NCBI GenBank assembly: GCA_017445025.1
Contig: JAFSVJ010000051.1
Coordinates: 1-64,000 of the forward strand
Reading direction: 5' to 3'
Length of the DNA: 64,000 nt
Origin: Abditibacteriota bacterium
Lineage (GTDB): Bacteria > Armatimonadota > UBA5829
In this document: in pieces, positions 52,173 to 61,954 of the stretch
Numbering within the stretch: the first letter of the stretch is position 1
Layout of the letters: every line of letters starts with the position of its first letter
Made by a program: the position numbers and the translations under genes
The notes under the pieces: generated by a model
What the model saw: only the letters and a program-made list of their open reading frames with translations
Databases searched by the model: none
Told to the model about the DNA's origin: nothing

Positions 52173-52356
52173 AATTAATAACTCTTTTTTTGGTTTTCTA
52201 TAAGTATTATAACATAATTTATTGATATATTTCAAATCTTTTTTGTATTATTTTAAAAAAATTATTAAACTGTTGAAAGTCTTGCACAATTTTTGGTATT
52301 TATATATGGTTATATATATTTAGGGATTTAGGTTAGTTGTTTTTAGGACTTTTTAT

Positions 52357-52386
52357 TTGCTTTTTATGTGTGAAAAATGGTATAAT
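52357..52386 (+). promoter_or_regulatory. Promoter of the MutL-family gene
   Basis: TTGCTT (52357-52362) and TATAAT (52381-52386) are 18 bases apart, with TGG before the -10. The divergent gap to the helicase gene holds nothing else clear. Confidence 0.65.
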
Positions 52387-52426
52387 TATAATGGATTGTA
52401 TATGTAAATTATTTTTTTTGTCAGAT

Positions 52427-54103
52427 ATGGAAAATTCTTATCTTATAACAGACTGTGGGTCTACCACAACCAAAGCTATTTTAATATTGAAAGGTGAAGA
52501 CGGCTACTATATGGCAGCACGAGGAGAAGCTCCCACCACTGTGGAGGCTCCTTTTGATGATGTGACCATAGGAGTAGTAAATGCCGCTTTGGACTTGGAA
52601 GAAGTGACCGGCAGAAAGTTGGTAAAGGATGGTAAGATCTACATAACAGATAAGGAAGATGAAGGCGTTAACGCTTATCTCTCCACATCCAGCGCCGGTG
52701 GTGGTCTTCAAATCACAGCTTGCGGTGTGGTGGGCAGGATGTCAGCGGAAAGTGCCACAAGAGCGGCACTCGGAGCAGGGGCTATTGTTATTGATACATT
52801 ATCTGTTGACGATGGAAGAAAGCATTACGAAAAAATAGATAAACTCAGAAAGACCAGACCTGATATGATACTTCTCTCAGGTGGCACCGACGGAGGAACT
52901 CGCAGACATATTACTCAGTTAGCTGAAATTATTCTTTCCTCTGACCCAAAGCCTCGGCTTGGAAATCTCAAATTACCAGTAATCTATTGTGGAAATAAAG
53001 ACGCTGCTAAGGATGTAGCTCAAATATTAGGTGATTTGGTTGAACTTAAGGTTGTAGAGAATATTAGACCTACATTAGAGAGAGAAAACTTACATCCTGC
53101 CAGAGAAGCTATTCATGAGTTATTTCTTCAGCATGTTATGAAACAGTCACCGGGCTATGATAAATTGACCACTTGGGTGTCTGCGGATATAATGTCAACT
53201 CCCAACGCATTTGGCAGTGTTATCACTTCTTATGCCAAGAAAAATAACATTAACATAATGGCTACGGATATTGGCGGAGCCACTACGGATGTTTTCTCCG
53301 TAATGGGAGGGAATTATACAAGAACTGTTTCCGCAAACTTAGGAATGTCATATTCTATAGGAAATGTTTTGTGTGAAGCGGGGGTGGAAAGAATTAAGTC
53401 TTGGCTTGATTTTGAAATATCTGACACGGAACTTCGTGATATTATCAGAAATAAAATGATAAGACCTACCATTGTCCCTATGACCATGAAAAGTTTAAAG
53501 ATTGAACAGGCTGTGGCTCGTGAGGCATTGAGATTATCTTTTGAGCACCACAAATCCTTGGCAAGAAGCCTTAAAGGTGTGAGTGGCTTAGGTGATATGA
53601 CATCTATTGTTAACAGTGCCGAAGAGGATACCTTGGTGGATACTGAAAAATTAGACATGATAATAGGTTCCGGTGGTGTTCTTTCCCATGCTCCGAGACG
53701 ATTGGAAGCGGCTATGATGATGATAGACGCTTATAGTTTGAAAGGTATTACTCTCTTATGTGTAGACTCAGTATTTATGATGCCTCATCTTGGAGTATTG
53801 GCTTCAGTTAACGAAGAAGCTTCAAGAGTAGTATTTGAAAAGGATTGTCTTATAAAATTGGGTTCAGTATATTCCTATAGAAAGTCTAAAATGCCAAACA
53901 CATTTTTAACTGTAGAAATTGATGGAAAGACATATAATTATGATTATGGAACTTTGAATATATTGGAATTGCCCAAGGGTTCATATAAAGCTGTTTTAAA
54001 GCCTAATTCAAGAGTAAATTTAGGTGCCGGAAAAGGAAGACCCTTTGAATGTGAACTTTACTCAGGTGAAACAGGAATTATATTTGATTTGAGAAAGAAT
54101 TAA
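52427..54103 (+). CDS. MutL-family (GlmL-like) ATPase, mutase reactivase
   Basis: The 558-residue protein starts MENSYLITDCGSTTTKAILI, an ASKHA phosphate-1 loop, and has MATDIGGATTDVFSVMGGNY (phosphate-2) and IIGSGGVLSHAPRRLEAAMM. This fits the MutL/GlmL family, which repairs or protects cobalamin-dependent aminomutases and glutamate mutase. Family members that I know are about 460 residues; this one has about 90 extra C-terminal residues (SVYSYRKSKMPNTFLTVEID). No mutase gene is adjacent. The start at 52427 has no clear Shine-Dalgarno; upstream in-frame starts were not chosen, since they only add a hydrophobic stretch. Confidence 0.8.
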   Translation: MENSYLITDCGSTTTKAILILKGEDGYYMAARGEAPTTVEAPFDDVTIGVVNAALDLEEVTGRKLVKDGKIYITDKEDEGVNAYLSTSSAGGGLQITACGVVGRMSAESATRAALGAGAIVIDTLSVDDGRKHYEKIDKLRKTRPDMILLSGGTDGGTRRHITQLAEIILSSDPKPRLGNLKLPVIYCGNKDAAKDVAQILGDLVELKVVENIRPTLERENLHPAREAIHELFLQHVMKQSPGYDKLTTWVSADIMSTPNAFGSVITSYAKKNNINIMATDIGGATTDVFSVMGGNYTRTVSANLGMSYSIGNVLCEAGVERIKSWLDFEISDTELRDIIRNKMIRPTIVPMTMKSLKIEQAVAREALRLSFEHHKSLARSLKGVSGLGDMTSIVNSAEEDTLVDTEKLDMIIGSGGVLSHAPRRLEAAMMMIDAYSLKGITLLCVDSVFMMPHLGVLASVNEEASRVVFEKDCLIKLGSVYSYRKSKMPNTFLTVEIDGKTYNYDYGTLNILELPKGSYKAVLKPNSRVNLGAGKGRPFECELYSGETGIIFDLRKN

Positions 54104-54114
54104 TGAGAAATGCA

Positions 54115-54440
54115 AAATGCATATATCTACCCCCGTCTTTGACCTGGGTTGTTGGCTTAGATTATTAGGCTTCTATTGTAAAATTTGCAGTTTTGCAAAT
54201 TTTACTCCTGACCACCCACCGTCTTCCCAAATCCCAAAAAATTTCGCAAGCTCTATTTTTCGGGAACCTTTGGGTTCGACGGTCCCACCTCCTTCCAAAT
54301 CCCTAAAAGTTTCGCAAGCTCAACTTTTTGGGAACCCTTGGATGAAAGGAATTTGCGAAAGCAAATTCAGTTCAAAGAGGGTGAATTTAACGACTGAGGC
54401 TTTTTGCCGCAATTAAACCCCTAACGCAGTAGGGGGGACT
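54115..54440. repeat. Mosaic palindromic repeats
   Basis: A 78-base block at 54141-54218 recurs at 57741-57818 with seven mismatches by eye; it contains AAATTTGCA...TGCAAATTT. Two TCCC-AAAAATTT/AGTTT inverted repeats follow (about 54226-54275, 54296-54345). A 59-base block (54344-54402) recurs at 57852-57910 with four mismatches and holds AATTTGC-GAAA-GCAAATT. It ends with AACGCAGTAGGGGGGACT. No gene is seen. Confidence 0.8.
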
Positions 54441-54475
54441 ATATGAGGGGAAAACCATAAAAATAGGAGATTATG

Positions 54476-55270
54476 ATGCGAATAGATTTTCATACACATT
54501 GTTTTTTGGACAGTTTAGCAGAAAGAGCTGTTAAGAAGTTAGCGGATAACGCAAGGTTAGAGCCTTTTTTAAAAGGAACTTGTGGGGATTTGTCACGTTC
54601 CACAAAGGAAGCGGGTTTGGATTATTCTCTTGTTTGTCCTATAGCAACCAAGCCTTCACAAGTGAGAAGTATTCACGAATGGGCTTTAGATTTTACCCAA
54701 GAATACCCTAATCTATTATGTTTGGGAACCATGCACCCGGATATGGACAACCCGCAAGAAGAGGCAAAATTCTTAAAAGAAAAGGGATTTAAGGGTATTA
54801 AAATTCATCCTGATTATCAATTAGCTTTTATAGATGATGAGAGATATCTAAAACTCTTTAAGGCTTTGTGTGATTATGATTTATTGGTTTTGACTCATGC
54901 GGGATTTGATGTGGGTTTGCCACCTCCGAGACACTGTACTCCTGAAAGAATGGCAAAGGTTATGAAGGAGCTCCCTAATTTAAAGATAGTTGCCGCTCAT
55001 ATGGGAGGAGTGGAAGAGCAAGAGGATGTGTACAAGTATTATATTGGTAAAAATATATATTTGGACACTTGTTTCACTCATTATTATATTAACGGTGAGG
55101 AGTTGACCAAAGCTATTAAAGCTCACGGTGCTGACAGAATTCTTTTTGGAACGGACAGTCCTTGGACAGACCAAAAGCAACAAATTGAATATATAGAAGG
55201 TTTGGACCTAACAGATCAAGAAAAGAAGCTTATTATGGGCGACAACGCCAAGAAATTATTAGGTTTATAA
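54476..55270 (+). CDS. Amidohydrolase family metal-dependent hydrolase
   Basis: The 264-residue protein starts MRIDFHTHCFLDSLAE, with the HTH metal motif. KGIKIHPDYQLAF, LVLTHAGFDVGLPPPRHCTP, IVAAHMGGVEEQ and DRILFGTDSPWTDQKQQI supply the further His and Asp ligands of the amidohydrolase_2 (decarboxylase/hydrolase-like) fold. AGGAG at 54465-54469 fits the ATG at 54476, although an in-frame ATG at 54473 also exists. The substrate is unknown. It is the first gene of a unit with the next hydrolase (one-base gap). Confidence 0.85.
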   Translation: MRIDFHTHCFLDSLAERAVKKLADNARLEPFLKGTCGDLSRSTKEAGLDYSLVCPIATKPSQVRSIHEWALDFTQEYPNLLCLGTMHPDMDNPQEEAKFLKEKGFKGIKIHPDYQLAFIDDERYLKLFKALCDYDLLVLTHAGFDVGLPPPRHCTPERMAKVMKELPNLKIVAAHMGGVEEQEDVYKYYIGKNIYLDTCFTHYYINGEELTKAIKAHGADRILFGTDSPWTDQKQQIEYIEGLDLTDQEKKLIMGDNAKKLLGL

Positions 55271-55271
55271 T

Positions 55272-56543
55272 ATGAATATAGAAAAAACAGAAAAATATAT
55301 AGTAGATTTTTATAAAAGCAAGTATAAACAACTTCTTCGAGAGTCCGGTGGAGCTTTTAAGTTTCCTTTCATAGCACCATCAAGTTCCTGTTATTCCGAC
55401 CAATTGTGGGATTGGGATTCTTGGTTGTGTGATATCGCTATAAGACAGGGTTTATATCTCTATGATACAGAAGAGGAAATAAAAGACTTTGAAAAGTATG
55501 AGGAAGGCTCAATCAAAAACTATTTATCATTTTCAAGTTATGGCGGTATTGTTCCCATTCTTATTACAAGAGATATGGACAGGAGTGGGTTTTACAAGGA
55601 AAATGAAACCTATAATCACAATATGCACAAACCATGTCTTGCTCAACATGCGGCATTTTTGACAAGGGAAAAAAAAGGAGATATAAGCTGGATAAGAGAT
55701 TATTTGGAATTTCTTATGGGTTATTTGAATGTATATAAGGGACATTTTAGAGATAAGGATACAGGTTTATATTTCTTTGTTAATGATGATAAAATAGGAG
55801 TGGATAATGATCCATGCACATTCTTTCGCCCGGATAGGTCTTCCGCTTCAATTTATCTTAATTGTTTTATGTATAAAGAGCTTTTGGCAGCGGAATATCT
55901 TATGAAACAAGCCGGGTATGATAAGATTGCCGATGATTACAAACAAGAAGCTAAAGCTTTAAAGGACTGTATAAAAAGGGAGTGCTATGACGAAAAGGAC
56001 GGTTTTTATTATTCTGTGGACCTGGCACTCCGAGATAATAAAAATGTGGTAGGCCTTCACAGCGGAATGCCCAGATATTGGAATGGTTTAATACAGAGAA
56101 TAGGTGTTTGGTCCGGTTTTTTGGCTATGTGGGCAGGTATTGCAAGTGAAGAGGAAGCCGAAAGAATGGTTAAAGAGAATTATTTGGATGAGAATGGATT
56201 TAAGGGCAAGTATGGTGTGAGAAGCATTTCCAAATATGAGAAAATGTATAGTTTATATGCTTCAAACAATCCTTCAAACTGGTGTGGTCCTGTATGGGTA
56301 ATATCCAATTATTTTGTATTCAGAGGCTTATTAAATTATAACTATACAGAAGAAGCAAGAGAATTGGCGGAAAGAACAATTGAAATGCTTTCAATGGATT
56401 TGAAGACATGCGGAGAGCTTCACGAATATTACGATCCGGATACAGGAAAGGGAATTATGGGAAAAGGTTTCCAAAGTTGGAATTACCTTGCCATAAATAT
56501 GTTGACTTGGCTTAAAACCGGCAACGCCTTATGGGAGTTTTAA
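55272..56543 (+). CDS. MGH/trehalase-like (alpha/alpha)6 glycoside hydrolase, GH63/GH37-like
   Basis: The 423-residue cytoplasmic protein has LWDWDSWLCDIAIRQGLYLY near the N-terminus, a signature of GH63/GH37 and mannosylglycerate hydrolase-like enzymes, and NPSNWCGPVWVISNYFVFRG plus GKGFQSWNYLAINMLTWLKT near the C-terminus. Those regions hold the Asp/Glu pair used by inverting enzymes of this fold; the exact residues are not assigned here. It probably cleaves an alpha-linked glycoside such as glucosyl- or mannosylglycerate, or a trehalose-like sugar. It starts one base after the amidohydrolase gene, so the two are probably co-transcribed. Confidence 0.75.
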   Translation: MNIEKTEKYIVDFYKSKYKQLLRESGGAFKFPFIAPSSSCYSDQLWDWDSWLCDIAIRQGLYLYDTEEEIKDFEKYEEGSIKNYLSFSSYGGIVPILITRDMDRSGFYKENETYNHNMHKPCLAQHAAFLTREKKGDISWIRDYLEFLMGYLNVYKGHFRDKDTGLYFFVNDDKIGVDNDPCTFFRPDRSSASIYLNCFMYKELLAAEYLMKQAGYDKIADDYKQEAKALKDCIKRECYDEKDGFYYSVDLALRDNKNVVGLHSGMPRYWNGLIQRIGVWSGFLAMWAGIASEEEAERMVKENYLDENGFKGKYGVRSISKYEKMYSLYASNNPSNWCGPVWVISNYFVFRGLLNYNYTEEARELAERTIEMLSMDLKTCGELHEYYDPDTGKGIMGKGFQSWNYLAINMLTWLKTGNALWEF

Positions 56544-56547
56544 TAAT

Positions 56548-57573
56548 ATGAAACTCAGAAAAGGACATTTTACAGGTTTTTTTGCTACTGTTTTGGTCTT
56601 TGGAATAGTATTTTTATATATTTATATCAATACTATGGAGATTGGAAAGCTATATAATATTAAAGAAACTTCCAAGGTCAAATTGGGCAGAAATATATAT
56701 ACAGCCATATTTAATGATAAGGAAGATTACATTGCCTATATCAACTATTCCGGTGTGTTGAAACTTGCCAAAACTGATACTCCTAAGGAAGTTTTATATA
56801 CTCAAAAAGATATAAACAGTGTGTATTTTTATAAAGATTTGTTGGTTATAACGGATAAGACGGGTAAGGCATACAGTTATAATATAAAGGACGGTTCTAT
56901 CACAAATTATACTATAGATTGTTTTAACAAATATGTGTTTGTTATGGAAGGGAACATATATGCTTTGGAATCAGGCAGTATAACAAGGGTGTCTCTCGTA
57001 GGTGATGAGAACAGGAAAGAGTATAAAATTAACGCTTTATACAATTCTTTTGAAGATATTTACAAAGGAGAGGACTATATCTCTGTTTTCACAAAGGACT
57101 GTGCTTATATATATGAATACCCCGATTTTAAAGAAAAGAAAGTTGAGATAAAGGACTATGCCTCTAAAGGAATAATGTCAAAAAATCAAATAGGGGAAAG
57201 GCTTGTTGTTTATCTCAATTCCAAAGGTGAAGCTGTTATAAAAAACGGTGAGCATTACAAAACACTTAAGGATCTTCCAAATCCTCACTCTCTTTATTTG
57301 TCTGAGAAATTGGGTTTAATTTTGGTTGCCGATAATAAAAAAGCTATAAGCTATGATGAATTAGGCGAGATAGAGTGGGAAAAGGATATGCTCTCAGACA
57401 GTATGGTTATGAGCAATAAAGGAGAGATGTTTATCGATATCCACAAGAAGTCTCAAGCTGCAGCTTATGAAGTTCTCTCCGGAGCGGAAAAGTTTTCTTT
57501 GGATAATTTACAAAAAGCTACCTTTTCTCAAAGCGATAATCTTATTTTCGGAATAGAAAAATCTGCTTATTAA
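56548..57573 (+). CDS. Membrane-anchored protein of unknown function, possible beta-propeller
   Basis: The 341-residue protein has one N-terminal transmembrane segment (about residues 10-29, FFATVLVFGIVFLYIYINTM) and a long extracellular part of repeated beta patterns (DLLVITDKTGKAYSYNIKDG, IYALESGSITRVSLVGD, VVYLNSKGEAVIKNG, GLILVADNKKAISYDELGEI). The repeats look like the blades of a beta-propeller, but no family is recognised. It begins four bases after the GH63-like gene and probably shares its transcript. Confidence 0.6.
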   Translation: MKLRKGHFTGFFATVLVFGIVFLYIYINTMEIGKLYNIKETSKVKLGRNIYTAIFNDKEDYIAYINYSGVLKLAKTDTPKEVLYTQKDINSVYFYKDLLVITDKTGKAYSYNIKDGSITNYTIDCFNKYVFVMEGNIYALESGSITRVSLVGDENRKEYKINALYNSFEDIYKGEDYISVFTKDCAYIYEYPDFKEKKVEIKDYASKGIMSKNQIGERLVVYLNSKGEAVIKNGEHYKTLKDLPNPHSLYLSEKLGLILVADNKKAISYDELGEIEWEKDMLSDSMVMSNKGEMFIDIHKKSQAAAYEVLSGAEKFSLDNLQKATFSQSDNLIFGIEKSAY

Positions 57574-58080
57574 ATTTGCCAATTACAAATTTAATCCATA
57601 ATGTTAAATATCACCACCCCCTACGTCTAGTTAAAAAGTCTATTAAATGTCACCCCCCCTTAATCCCCCCTTACGTAGTAGGGGGGAAAGTAGGTCGGTA
57701 GTCCCTTACGTAGTAGGGGGGGGGAAGTAGGTCGGGGTCACTTGGGCTGTTGACTTAAATTAGTAGGCTTCTATCGTAAAATTTGCAATTTTGCAAATTT
57801 TACTCCTGACCACCCACCACAATGGCTAACGCCTTGTGGTCCCCCCTCCTTGAAAGGAATTTGCGGTTGCAAATTCAGTTCAAAGAGGGTGAATCTAACG
57901 ACTGAGGCTTATTTCTCACTCCTAAAACCCATTCCCAAAAAGTCTTGCTATGCTACGACTTTTCGGGATCCCTTGGGTTGTTTTCGCTATTCGCGGGGTT
58001 TTTGGGGGACCCCGAGATTGTCGCAATTTAACCCCTTACGTAGTAGGGGGGAGGGTGATCTTAAATTTAAGAGCAGGTCA
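57569..58080. repeat. Mosaic palindromic repeats with G-rich CGTAGTAGGGGGG words
   Basis: TTAAATTTG...CAAATTTAA overlaps the stop codon (57569-57593). Three copies of TTACGTAGTAGGGGGG occur (about 57671, 57704 and 58034). The 78-base and 59-base blocks shared with 54.1-54.4 kb lie at 57741-57818 and 57852-57910. CCACAATGGC...GCCTTGTGG (about 57817-57841) is the complement of the 3599 unit. AAAAAGTC...GACTTTTCGGGA (about 57945-57980) and a GACCCCGAGATTGTCGCAATTT module follow. No gene is seen. Confidence 0.8.
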
Positions 58081-58141
58081 ACTTAAATGGCAGGTGGCAC
58101 TACCATAATTGTGCATTGTCAATTGTAAATTATAAAATATT

Positions 58142-60214
58142 ATGACAAAACTTAAACAAACAATTCCATATTTGATATTTCTTATTTTGACTGTAGCGTT
58201 TTTCTACAAATGCATATTTTTGGGTCAAGTGATTTTTCCTGTGTCATTATTTAATGAGATGGAGCCTTTTAGGTCAAAAGTGACTCAAGTAGAAAATCCT
58301 CACCAATGGAATCCTCTCACTTTTGACAGTGTTTTGGAGTTTTATCCTTGGCGACATTATCTCGGACAGAGCTACAGAGAGGGCAAGCGTCCCGTTAATA
58401 ACGATTTTTCTTTTAGTGGAAAGTCCTTTTTTATAGGAAACGGTCAGTCTGCTTATTATTATCCTTTAAACTTTTTATATGCCATTTTTTCTACTCCTGT
58501 GGCCTTTACCATTTTTGTTATTCTTCACGTTCTCTTGTTGCAGATATTTATGTACATCTTTCTAAGAAGATTAAAGCTATGTCAGGGGGCGTCTGTCTAT
58601 GGTGCTGTGGCTTTTGGCTTTTGTGGTTACTCTATTTGTTGGTTGGCCCTTCCCACCTTTATTTCCGTTATAACTTATTTGCCTTTGACCTTGTATTTTA
58701 TTCATAGAGCTGTTTTTGTTGCATTTACTGATAAGGATAACGAACAAAATGATAGTAATAAATCACAAAAATCCTTTACCGGAAACAGTTTTTTTGATAA
58801 AAGTTGTTTATATGCTATATTAGCCGGTTTGTCTTATACCTTGTGTATTTTGTCAGGTCACTTGCAAATAGCTTTCTTTGTGGGAATTGGGGCATTAATT
58901 TACGGTCTTTCTTTGGTTTGTCTATATGCCAAAAGAATTGGTTTATTAAAAGTTTTGTTAATGGTGGTTTTAATACTTATTCCCATAATATGTATTGGAT
59001 CTCTTCAATTAATTCCTTCCCTTAAATCAGCCTCTGTGTCTCACAGAAATGAAACGAAGAGCGAAACCCATTATAACTGGGTTATTAACAATTCTATGGA
59101 GAAGTGGAGATTGATAACGATTTTTGTGCCTAAGGCTTTCGGCTCTCCTGACAACTCCAAAAGTCCCTATGGTCTTGTGGGTTTTGCCACCAATAAAAAT
59201 TATCACATAAATTCCACTGCCGATTATATAGAGTTTTCCGCCTATGCAGGAGTTATTACCTTGCTTTTGGTTATGATTTCTTTGGGAAATATAAAGAGAA
59301 AGCAGACCTTGTTTTGGTGGGTGTGGACTTTGTTGTTTTTGTGGATGTCCTGCGGTAGTTTTTTGTATAAGATTATTTTTTACGGTATTCCCGGTGCCTC
59401 AGCTTTTGGTGCTCCTTCGAGAATGCTATGTTTGTTCTTGTTTGGCTTAAGTGTTTTGAGTGCCATAGGTATGGATTGGTTTATAAAATCTGTGGATTTG
59501 CCAAAAGTTGCTCTTGCGACAGGAACAAAGATAAGACCCATTTCAATGGCTTTATGGCTTGGATTAATTGGTTTGTTTATATTGTTTTTTATAGCTTTTA
59601 ATTTGTTTATGAACGGATTGCCCCAACCGATTTTTGCTGTAACATTTGCCAAGTATAAGATTTGTGCCCCTCTTTTCTTTTTGTTTTCTGGTATAGGGGT
59701 GATAATATTATTAATAATGGGTAAAAGGACTGTTTTTAATATTAACTCGGCAATATGCCCTTATCTGTTGGTATTGGTTTTGTTTGTGGATTTGTTTGTG
59801 TTTGGTGCCAATTTCAATGAAACCTGTAAACCAAGCTGGGTATATCCGGATTTGGAGTTGACGGATAAGCTTAAGGAACTACAAGCAGGTAATGATAAAA
59901 CTGTGGCAGTTATTACAGGTAGTTGGAATATGTTTGAAGCACCTCACACTCTCTTGCCCCCGAATATGTTAATGTATTATGGCATAAGGGAAGTAGGAGG
60001 ATATGATTCCCTGTTTTTGGGCTCATATAAGAAGGATTTGGAAGCTTTGGCAGGTGAATCTGTTTCTCCTATTGCCAATGGTAATATGATTATGTTAAAG
60101 AAGTCTTTTGAAGGCATCGAGAAGGTAGCTGATTATATCATTTCTCTTGAAGAACTGGAACAATATGAGAGAATCGGCGTATATAATAATGTAAATTTAT
60201 ATAGGACTAAGTAA
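58142..60214 (+). CDS. Large polytopic membrane protein, YfhO-like
   Basis: The 690-residue protein has about 11-13 hydrophobic segments (for example YLIFLILTVAFFYKCIFLGQ, AFTIFVILHVLLLQIFMYIF, VITLLLVMISL, IGLFILFFIAFNLFM) and an extracytoplasmic C-terminal domain. The N-terminal loop with NPLTFDSVLEFYPWRHYLG and the QSAYYYPLNFLYAIFS motif resemble the YfhO/GT-C family, in which an Asp/Glu of the first loop acts with polyprenyl sugars. I infer a glycosyltransferase-like role in surface polysaccharide or teichoic-acid decoration. The upstream gap is repeat-rich and no promoter is obvious. Confidence 0.65.
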   Translation: MTKLKQTIPYLIFLILTVAFFYKCIFLGQVIFPVSLFNEMEPFRSKVTQVENPHQWNPLTFDSVLEFYPWRHYLGQSYREGKRPVNNDFSFSGKSFFIGNGQSAYYYPLNFLYAIFSTPVAFTIFVILHVLLLQIFMYIFLRRLKLCQGASVYGAVAFGFCGYSICWLALPTFISVITYLPLTLYFIHRAVFVAFTDKDNEQNDSNKSQKSFTGNSFFDKSCLYAILAGLSYTLCILSGHLQIAFFVGIGALIYGLSLVCLYAKRIGLLKVLLMVVLILIPIICIGSLQLIPSLKSASVSHRNETKSETHYNWVINNSMEKWRLITIFVPKAFGSPDNSKSPYGLVGFATNKNYHINSTADYIEFSAYAGVITLLLVMISLGNIKRKQTLFWWVWTLLFLWMSCGSFLYKIIFYGIPGASAFGAPSRMLCLFLFGLSVLSAIGMDWFIKSVDLPKVALATGTKIRPISMALWLGLIGLFILFFIAFNLFMNGLPQPIFAVTFAKYKICAPLFFLFSGIGVIILLIMGKRTVFNINSAICPYLLVLVLFVDLFVFGANFNETCKPSWVYPDLELTDKLKELQAGNDKTVAVITGSWNMFEAPHTLLPPNMLMYYGIREVGGYDSLFLGSYKKDLEALAGESVSPIANGNMIMLKKSFEGIEKVADYIISLEELEQYERIGVYNNVNLYRTK

Positions 60215-60373
60215 AGCATAATATACTTATTATTCTAAATAAAAATATAAAATGTGTAATAGAAGATATTATACTTTAACTAACATCTCCTATTATTGAG
60301 AGACAAATATATTATTCTTTATTTTCTATTTAAGAAAGCTTTGTAATTTGTGATTTAAAAAAAGGATTTTGTT

Positions 60374-61942
60374 ATGAAAAAAATATTTCTTTTAGTTGTT
60401 TTGATTATAATTGCGATTTCCCTTTCTGCTCAGGAAAAGGATTTTGAAATATCCCAAGGAGTTTTACTGAAATATAACGGTATAGGCAAAAATATAGTGA
60501 TACCTAACGGAGTTAAGGAGATAGGTAGCGGAGCTTTTGCTCAGGCAGAGACTCTTCTCTCTGTCACATTGCCCAAAAATTGTCTTGTTATAGGTGATAA
60601 TGCCTTTGTGGACTGTATCAATCTTCAAAAGGTGATTTTAAATCCTCAGTTAAAAGAAATCAAAGATGAAGCTTTTTTCAATTGCAGATCCCTTGAAAAG
60701 ATAACCATCCCTTCCTCTGTGGATAAAATAGGTGAATATGTTTTCAGTTATAATATTTCATTAAAAGAATTTTTTGTAGAACCCGATAACAAAAATTATA
60801 ATTCTTACGAAGGGGTTTTGTTTGATCATAATAATACTAAATTTATCAGCTTCCCCTTGGGCAAAGAGGGAGCCTACACTGTTCCGGATACCATAACCAA
60901 GATAGAAGAAAACACCTTTAAATATGCTTCAAAATTGACCGAGGTGACTCTTTCTCCTTCTGTTAAGTCTATAGGGTCCAATGCTTTTGAATCCTGCGTA
61001 AAATTGGAAAAGGTGAATTTAAATGAAGGCTTGGAAAAAATAGATGCTTGGGCATTTTTTGACTGTCCTTCCTTAACAACAATTACATTCCCAAATTCTT
61101 TGAAAGTTATAGGTGATTATTGTTTTGCTTCTTGCAAAGGTTTGGTAAATTTAAATATTCCGGAAAATGTGAAATCCATAGGTGAGTATGTGACTATGGA
61201 CTGTGTGGCACTTAATAATATTTTCGTTAGCGAAAACAATCAAACTTACTCTTCCGTAGAGGGAGTTTTGTTCTCAAAGAACGGGGAAAAATTGGTTATA
61301 TATCCAACGGGTAGGCAGAGCGAGTTTTATTCTATTCCCGAGGCTTGTAAGGAGATAAAATCCGGGGCATTTTGTTCCGCAAATAATCTTAGGAGCGTGA
61401 ACTTTACGGAAAATGTGGAAGTAATGGGTGACAAGTGCTTTGCTTATATGGATAAACTCTCTTCCATAAAATTGCCCAAGAGTTTGAGCGATATGGGAGA
61501 TGCCACTTTTATAGGCTGTGAAAATCTAACTGATGTGGAATTGGCTGATACAATGCTTATAATTCCTCCTTATACTTTTTCCGGTTGTTTGAGCTTGGAC
61601 AATGTGGATCTTAAAAATGTAAAGATAATAGACCCCAATGGGTTTTTGTCCTGTGCATCCTTGAAAAACATCAATTTTTCAAATGTAGAATTAATATCCG
61701 AAAGTGCTTTTGGAGCATGTGAGGCCTTGGTAATAGCATATTTCCCGGACACTCTTTTGGGAATAGATAATTATGCTTTTAGTTCTTGTTTTGAGCTTAA
61801 GGATGTGTTTATCCCCAAGTCAGTTAAGAAAATGGGTAAGAATATATTTATGGGCACAGAGGATTTGACTGTCACTACCCCCAAAGATTCCCTTGCCGAA
61901 AAATACTGTAAAGAAAATAAAATCAAGGTTAACATTAAATAA
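60374..61942 (+). CDS. Secreted BspA-type leucine-rich repeat protein
   Basis: The 522-residue protein has a signal peptide ([20 protein letters not shown]) and then repeated LRR_5 (BspA-type) units with the pattern IG..AF..C..L..V.LP..L, such as [36 protein letters not shown] and [18 protein letters not shown], running almost to the C-terminus. Such proteins bind host or other bacterial surfaces. No membrane anchor or sorting signal is visible. AAAGGA is placed upstream of the ATG. The gap 60215-60373 shows nothing else. It ends 12 bases before uvrA. Confidence 0.85.
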   Translation: MKKIFLLVVLIIIAISLSAQEKDFEISQGVLLKYNGIGKNIVIPNGVKEIGSGAFAQAETLLSVTLPKNCLVIGDNAFVDCINLQKVILNPQLKEIKDEAFFNCRSLEKITIPSSVDKIGEYVFSYNISLKEFFVEPDNKNYNSYEGVLFDHNNTKFISFPLGKEGAYTVPDTITKIEENTFKYASKLTEVTLSPSVKSIGSNAFESCVKLEKVNLNEGLEKIDAWAFFDCPSLTTITFPNSLKVIGDYCFASCKGLVNLNIPENVKSIGEYVTMDCVALNNIFVSENNQTYSSVEGVLFSKNGEKLVIYPTGRQSEFYSIPEACKEIKSGAFCSANNLRSVNFTENVEVMGDKCFAYMDKLSSIKLPKSLSDMGDATFIGCENLTDVELADTMLIIPPYTFSGCLSLDNVDLKNVKIIDPNGFLSCASLKNINFSNVELISESAFGACEALVIAYFPDTLLGIDNYAFSSCFELKDVFIPKSVKKMGKNIFMGTEDLTVTTPKDSLAEKYCKENKIKVNIK

Positions 61943-61954
61943 ATAGAAAATAAG

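Noticed and set aside
52236-52426. Cobalamin riboswitch before the MutL-family gene
   Set aside because: The gap is too short (190 bases, AT-rich) and lacks the B12-box; a promoter ends about 40 bases before the start codon.
54117-54416. Open frame of 99 codons before the amidohydrolase gene
   Set aside because: It lies wholly in repeat modules that recur at 57.7-58.0 kb in other frames, and has no ribosome site.
57850-58086. Open frame of 78 codons in the gap before the YfhO-like gene
   Set aside because: It is made of the same repeat modules as 54.3 kb and 36.3 kb and has no coding character.
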